Shown here piece after piece: positions 21,971-23,350 of a stretch of DNA of 23,350 nt; position 1 is the stretch's first letter, and every line of letters begins with the position of its first letter. The stretch lies in the NCBI GenBank assembly GCA_913043155.1, contig CAJWLY010000006.1, forward strand, positions 1 through 23,350, given 5' to 3'. This stretch comes from an uncultured Nitrospinaceae bacterium (GTDB taxonomy: Bacteria; Nitrospinota; Nitrospinia; Nitrospinales; VA-1). Position numbers and translations under genes: made by a program. Under the pieces are notes generated by a model. It did no database searches. It was not told the origin of the DNA and worked only from the letters and a program-made list of their open reading frames with translations.

Positions 21971-22450
21971 ATGTGTCCCGATGAGAAATCTTCGGAAGTA
22001 AGACCGGCCGCAGTCCAGGCGAGGTTTGTGGAAGGTGAAGGCGATACGGTGATCGAACGCTCCAAGCGCTTGATGTGGATGAAAAACGATACGTACCAGT
22101 TGACCGGAAAATGGATGAGTTGGATACAGGTACGGGACTATGCCGAGGAACTGAGCAAGCAGAAATATGCGGGTTACGCAGGTTGGCGCATGCCCACCAC
22201 GGCTGAGGCCAGAAGCCTGTATGACAAGGTTGAATTAAATAAGGACCACTGGGGAAAAGAGGTGCCGGTGCACGAGATATTTAACGCAGGGTTTGGGTTC
22301 TTGTGTTGGACCAGTGAGGTAAGGAACAAGATCCAGGCTATCCGATTCGGGTATCGCCGCGGGCTTACAACATTCGATGATGTGTATAGGGCTTCTCGTG
22401 GTGCGGCTCGGTTAGTGAGGGATATTCAACGTGAGGACGGCCTGTTATAA
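21971..22450 (+). CDS. Cytosolic DUF1566 protein 6, degenerate first loop
   Basis: A 159-residue single-domain protein without signal peptide. GGGAGGA upstream supports ATG 21971. The first loop is altered to EGEGDTVIE (about 26-34), losing most of the Asp/Gly residues of DNGDGTVTD. Other landmarks remain: RLMWMKNDTY, MSWIQVRDYAEEL, YAGYAGWRMPTTAEARSLYD, VHEIFNAGFGFLCWTSEVR and AARLVRDIQ. The three Cys residues (Cys2 and one in FLCW among them) show no metal motif. A perfect extended -10 sequence for the next gene overlaps its stop codon. Confidence 0.87.
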   Translation: MCPDEKSSEVRPAAVQARFVEGEGDTVIERSKRLMWMKNDTYQLTGKWMSWIQVRDYAEELSKQKYAGYAGWRMPTTAEARSLYDKVELNKDHWGKEVPVHEIFNAGFGFLCWTSEVRNKIQAIRFGYRRGLTTFDDVYRASRGAARLVRDIQREDGLL

Positions 22451-22451
22451 T
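22443..22451 (+). promoter_or_regulatory. Extended -10 promoter for last DUF1566 gene
   Basis: TGTTATAAT is a perfect extended -10 (TG at 22443-22444, TATAAT at 22446-22451) overlapping the stop codon of the previous gene. The -35 region is poor. The start near 22458 gives a leader of about 38 nt before ATG 22496. Confidence 0.55.
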
Positions 22452-22495
22452 TTGGTTACGGTTGGCAGTCCCTGACAGGAAAATTAGGAAACCCG

Positions 22496-22945
22496 ATGAA
22501 TTCTCAAGGAGAATCAGTTTTGGCAGATCAGAAGCGGTTTATCGACAATGGTGACGGTACGGTAACAGATACCGAAACCAATTTGATGTGGAAACAAACC
22601 GATGCTTATCAGGACACCAGCAAATGGTGCAACTGGTTTGGGGCCGGGACCTACGTTAAAGACCTGAATCTCTCCAAATTCGCTGGCTTTACAAACTGGC
22701 GGCTGCCCACGCTGGAAGAAGCGGAAGAGCTGTATGACGAAGACCTTCATATCCGAGATATGGACCGGTTTGAAATTTTCATCACCCCGGAGTTCTCGCC
22801 GGGGGGTGGCTTCACCACATGGACTTCCGATGAGCGGCCTCACGGGACCGCTGCTATTTTTTATTACCGATACGGCCATGCCAATTTGAATCATAAAGAG
22901 GATATTACCAAGGACACGGTAAGAGCGGTCCGGGATATCGTTTGA
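22496..22945 (+). CDS. Cytosolic DUF1566 protein 7 of array
   Basis: A 149-residue single-domain protein without signal peptide and with a full set of landmarks: FIDNGDGTVTDTETNLMW, WCNWFGAGTYV, FAGFTNWRLPTLEEAEELYDED, FITPEFSPGGGFTTWTSDER and VRAVRDIV at the end. Two starts compete. ATG 22496 has AGGA six bases upstream. TTG 22520 has a better AAGGAG (22506-22511) eight bases upstream and would begin (M)ADQKRFIDNGDG, matching the start (MADQRFIDNGDG) of the first array protein. I give the ATG; the TTG may be the true one. It is the last DUF1566 gene in view and closest in sequence to the first, suggesting relatively recent duplication. Confidence 0.87.
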   Translation: MNSQGESVLADQKRFIDNGDGTVTDTETNLMWKQTDAYQDTSKWCNWFGAGTYVKDLNLSKFAGFTNWRLPTLEEAEELYDEDLHIRDMDRFEIFITPEFSPGGGFTTWTSDERPHGTAAIFYYRYGHANLNHKEDITKDTVRAVRDIV

Positions 22946-22993
22946 GGAAACGGTCCGTGGTTCGCTTGCACTTGAAGAAGAAGGGGGTTTGCC

Positions 22994-23350
22994 ATCGAGT
23001 CATATCGCACCATTAATGAACAGGAAAGCCTGAGATCTATCATCCCGTATCGCTTCGAGGAAGAGGATTACGAGAGCACGTATGTCCTGGAGGATTTTTA
23101 TTGTACCAATCCGTTCTGCGATTGCCAGCACGTTACGGTGTCCTTCTGCGATCAGGATAACCCGGATAACCGGGTTACGCTGTTACTCAATTTCGATCGA
23201 ACACAGGGAGTCCTGCCAAACCAGCCCAAACCCACCCAGACTCAGTCTAAAATCATCAAGGAATTTGTTAAAAATCTGCCGGATGAGTTGCTGGTTCTTT
23301 TTAAGCAACGGTATCATGAGGCGAAAGCGTTCGGCGAGAAAAATCCGAAG
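22994..23350 (+). CDS. Partial Cys-rich protein with no standard start codon
   Basis: An open frame runs from 22976 to the window edge (119 codons from 22994) and is not closed. It has coding character: charged N-terminus (IESYRTINEQESLRSIIPYRF), then a Cys cluster YCTNPFCDCQHVTVSFC (Cys37, Cys42, Cys44, Cys52 if counted from 22994), likely metal-binding, and a helical C-terminal part. I recall similar N-terminal Cys segments in some SEC-C-containing proteins, but that motif is not in view. The frame has no ATG, GTG or TTG before the Cys cluster. AAGGGGG (22981-22987) lies six bases before an ATC at 22994, which I take as a tentative start. A sequencing error or frameshift upstream is the main alternative. 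Confidence 0.55.
   Translation, partial: MESYRTINEQESLRSIIPYRFEEEDYESTYVLEDFYCTNPFCDCQHVTVSFCDQDNPDNRVTLLLNFDRTQGVLPNQPKPTQTQSKIIKEFVKNLPDELLVLFKQRYHEAKAFGEKNPK

Noticed and set aside
18324..22945. Diversity-generating retroelement acting on the DUF1566 genes
   Set aside because: C-type-lectin-like proteins can be retroelement targets, but no reverse transcriptase frame is present and I found no near-identical template and variable repeat pair with adenine-biased changes. One outside the window cannot be excluded.
1..23350. CRISPR array, insertion sequence or prophage
   Set aside because: No regularly spaced direct repeats, transposase, integrase, terminal inverted repeats or phage structural genes were seen.

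Overview
The window (about 55% GC by eye, dense coding on both strands) looks like a chromosome segment of a free-living, respiring Gram-negative bacterium. It holds c-type cytochromes with signal peptides, an NxrC/NarC-like di-haem protein, NHL propellers, TPR proteins, radical SAM enzymes and many DUF1566 (Lcl C-terminal-like) proteins. This mix resembles what I know of Nitrospinota (Nitrospina-type nitrite oxidisers) and related deep-branching phyla. That placement is inference from family content, not from a database match.

Region 1 (1-4450, + strand) is envelope and respiratory. It has a basic mono-haem cytochrome c with a strong terminator, then a PhnD-like binding protein and a PhnC-like ATPase with no permease between or after them. 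A small exported protein follows, overlapping a di-haem cytochrome c fused to an ethylbenzene-dehydrogenase/NarC-type haem-binding domain.

Region 2 (4450-12130) starts with a cytosolic six-bladed NHL protein carrying acidic low-complexity segments. It continues with a minus-strand block: a B12-binding-type radical SAM protein, then TPR protein, MidA-like methyltransferase and a radical SAM/SPASM-like protein with an unusual CX7CX2C motif. Good sigma70-type promoters precede the first two genes. The divergent intergenic region also holds two plus-strand promoters and a structured, possibly 6S-like RNA.

Region 3 (12130-17420, + strand) carries an acidic helical protein, a hairpin-rich gap, a second NHL protein, an exported DUF1566 protein, an acidic TPR protein, a small leucine-rich-repeat protein and a second copy of the CX7CX2C radical SAM protein. 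It closes with a terminator.

Region 4 (17420-23350, + strand) has a small exported Gly-rich protein flanked by its own promoter and terminator. After it comes a tandem array of seven DUF1566 genes (eight domains), interrupted by a tiny glutaredoxin-like gene. A truncated Cys-rich ORF with no normal start codon runs off the end.

The unifying theme of regions 2-4 is cytosolic repeat or scaffold proteins (NHL, TPR, LRR, DUF1566), several with acidic disordered N-termini. They sit among two paralogous unusual radical SAM enzymes, a B12-type radical SAM enzyme and a MidA-like protein methyltransferase. A peptide- or protein-modifying system acting on some of these neighbours is a reasonable but unproven hypothesis. 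I see no reverse transcriptase, transposase, CRISPR array, rRNA or tRNA.
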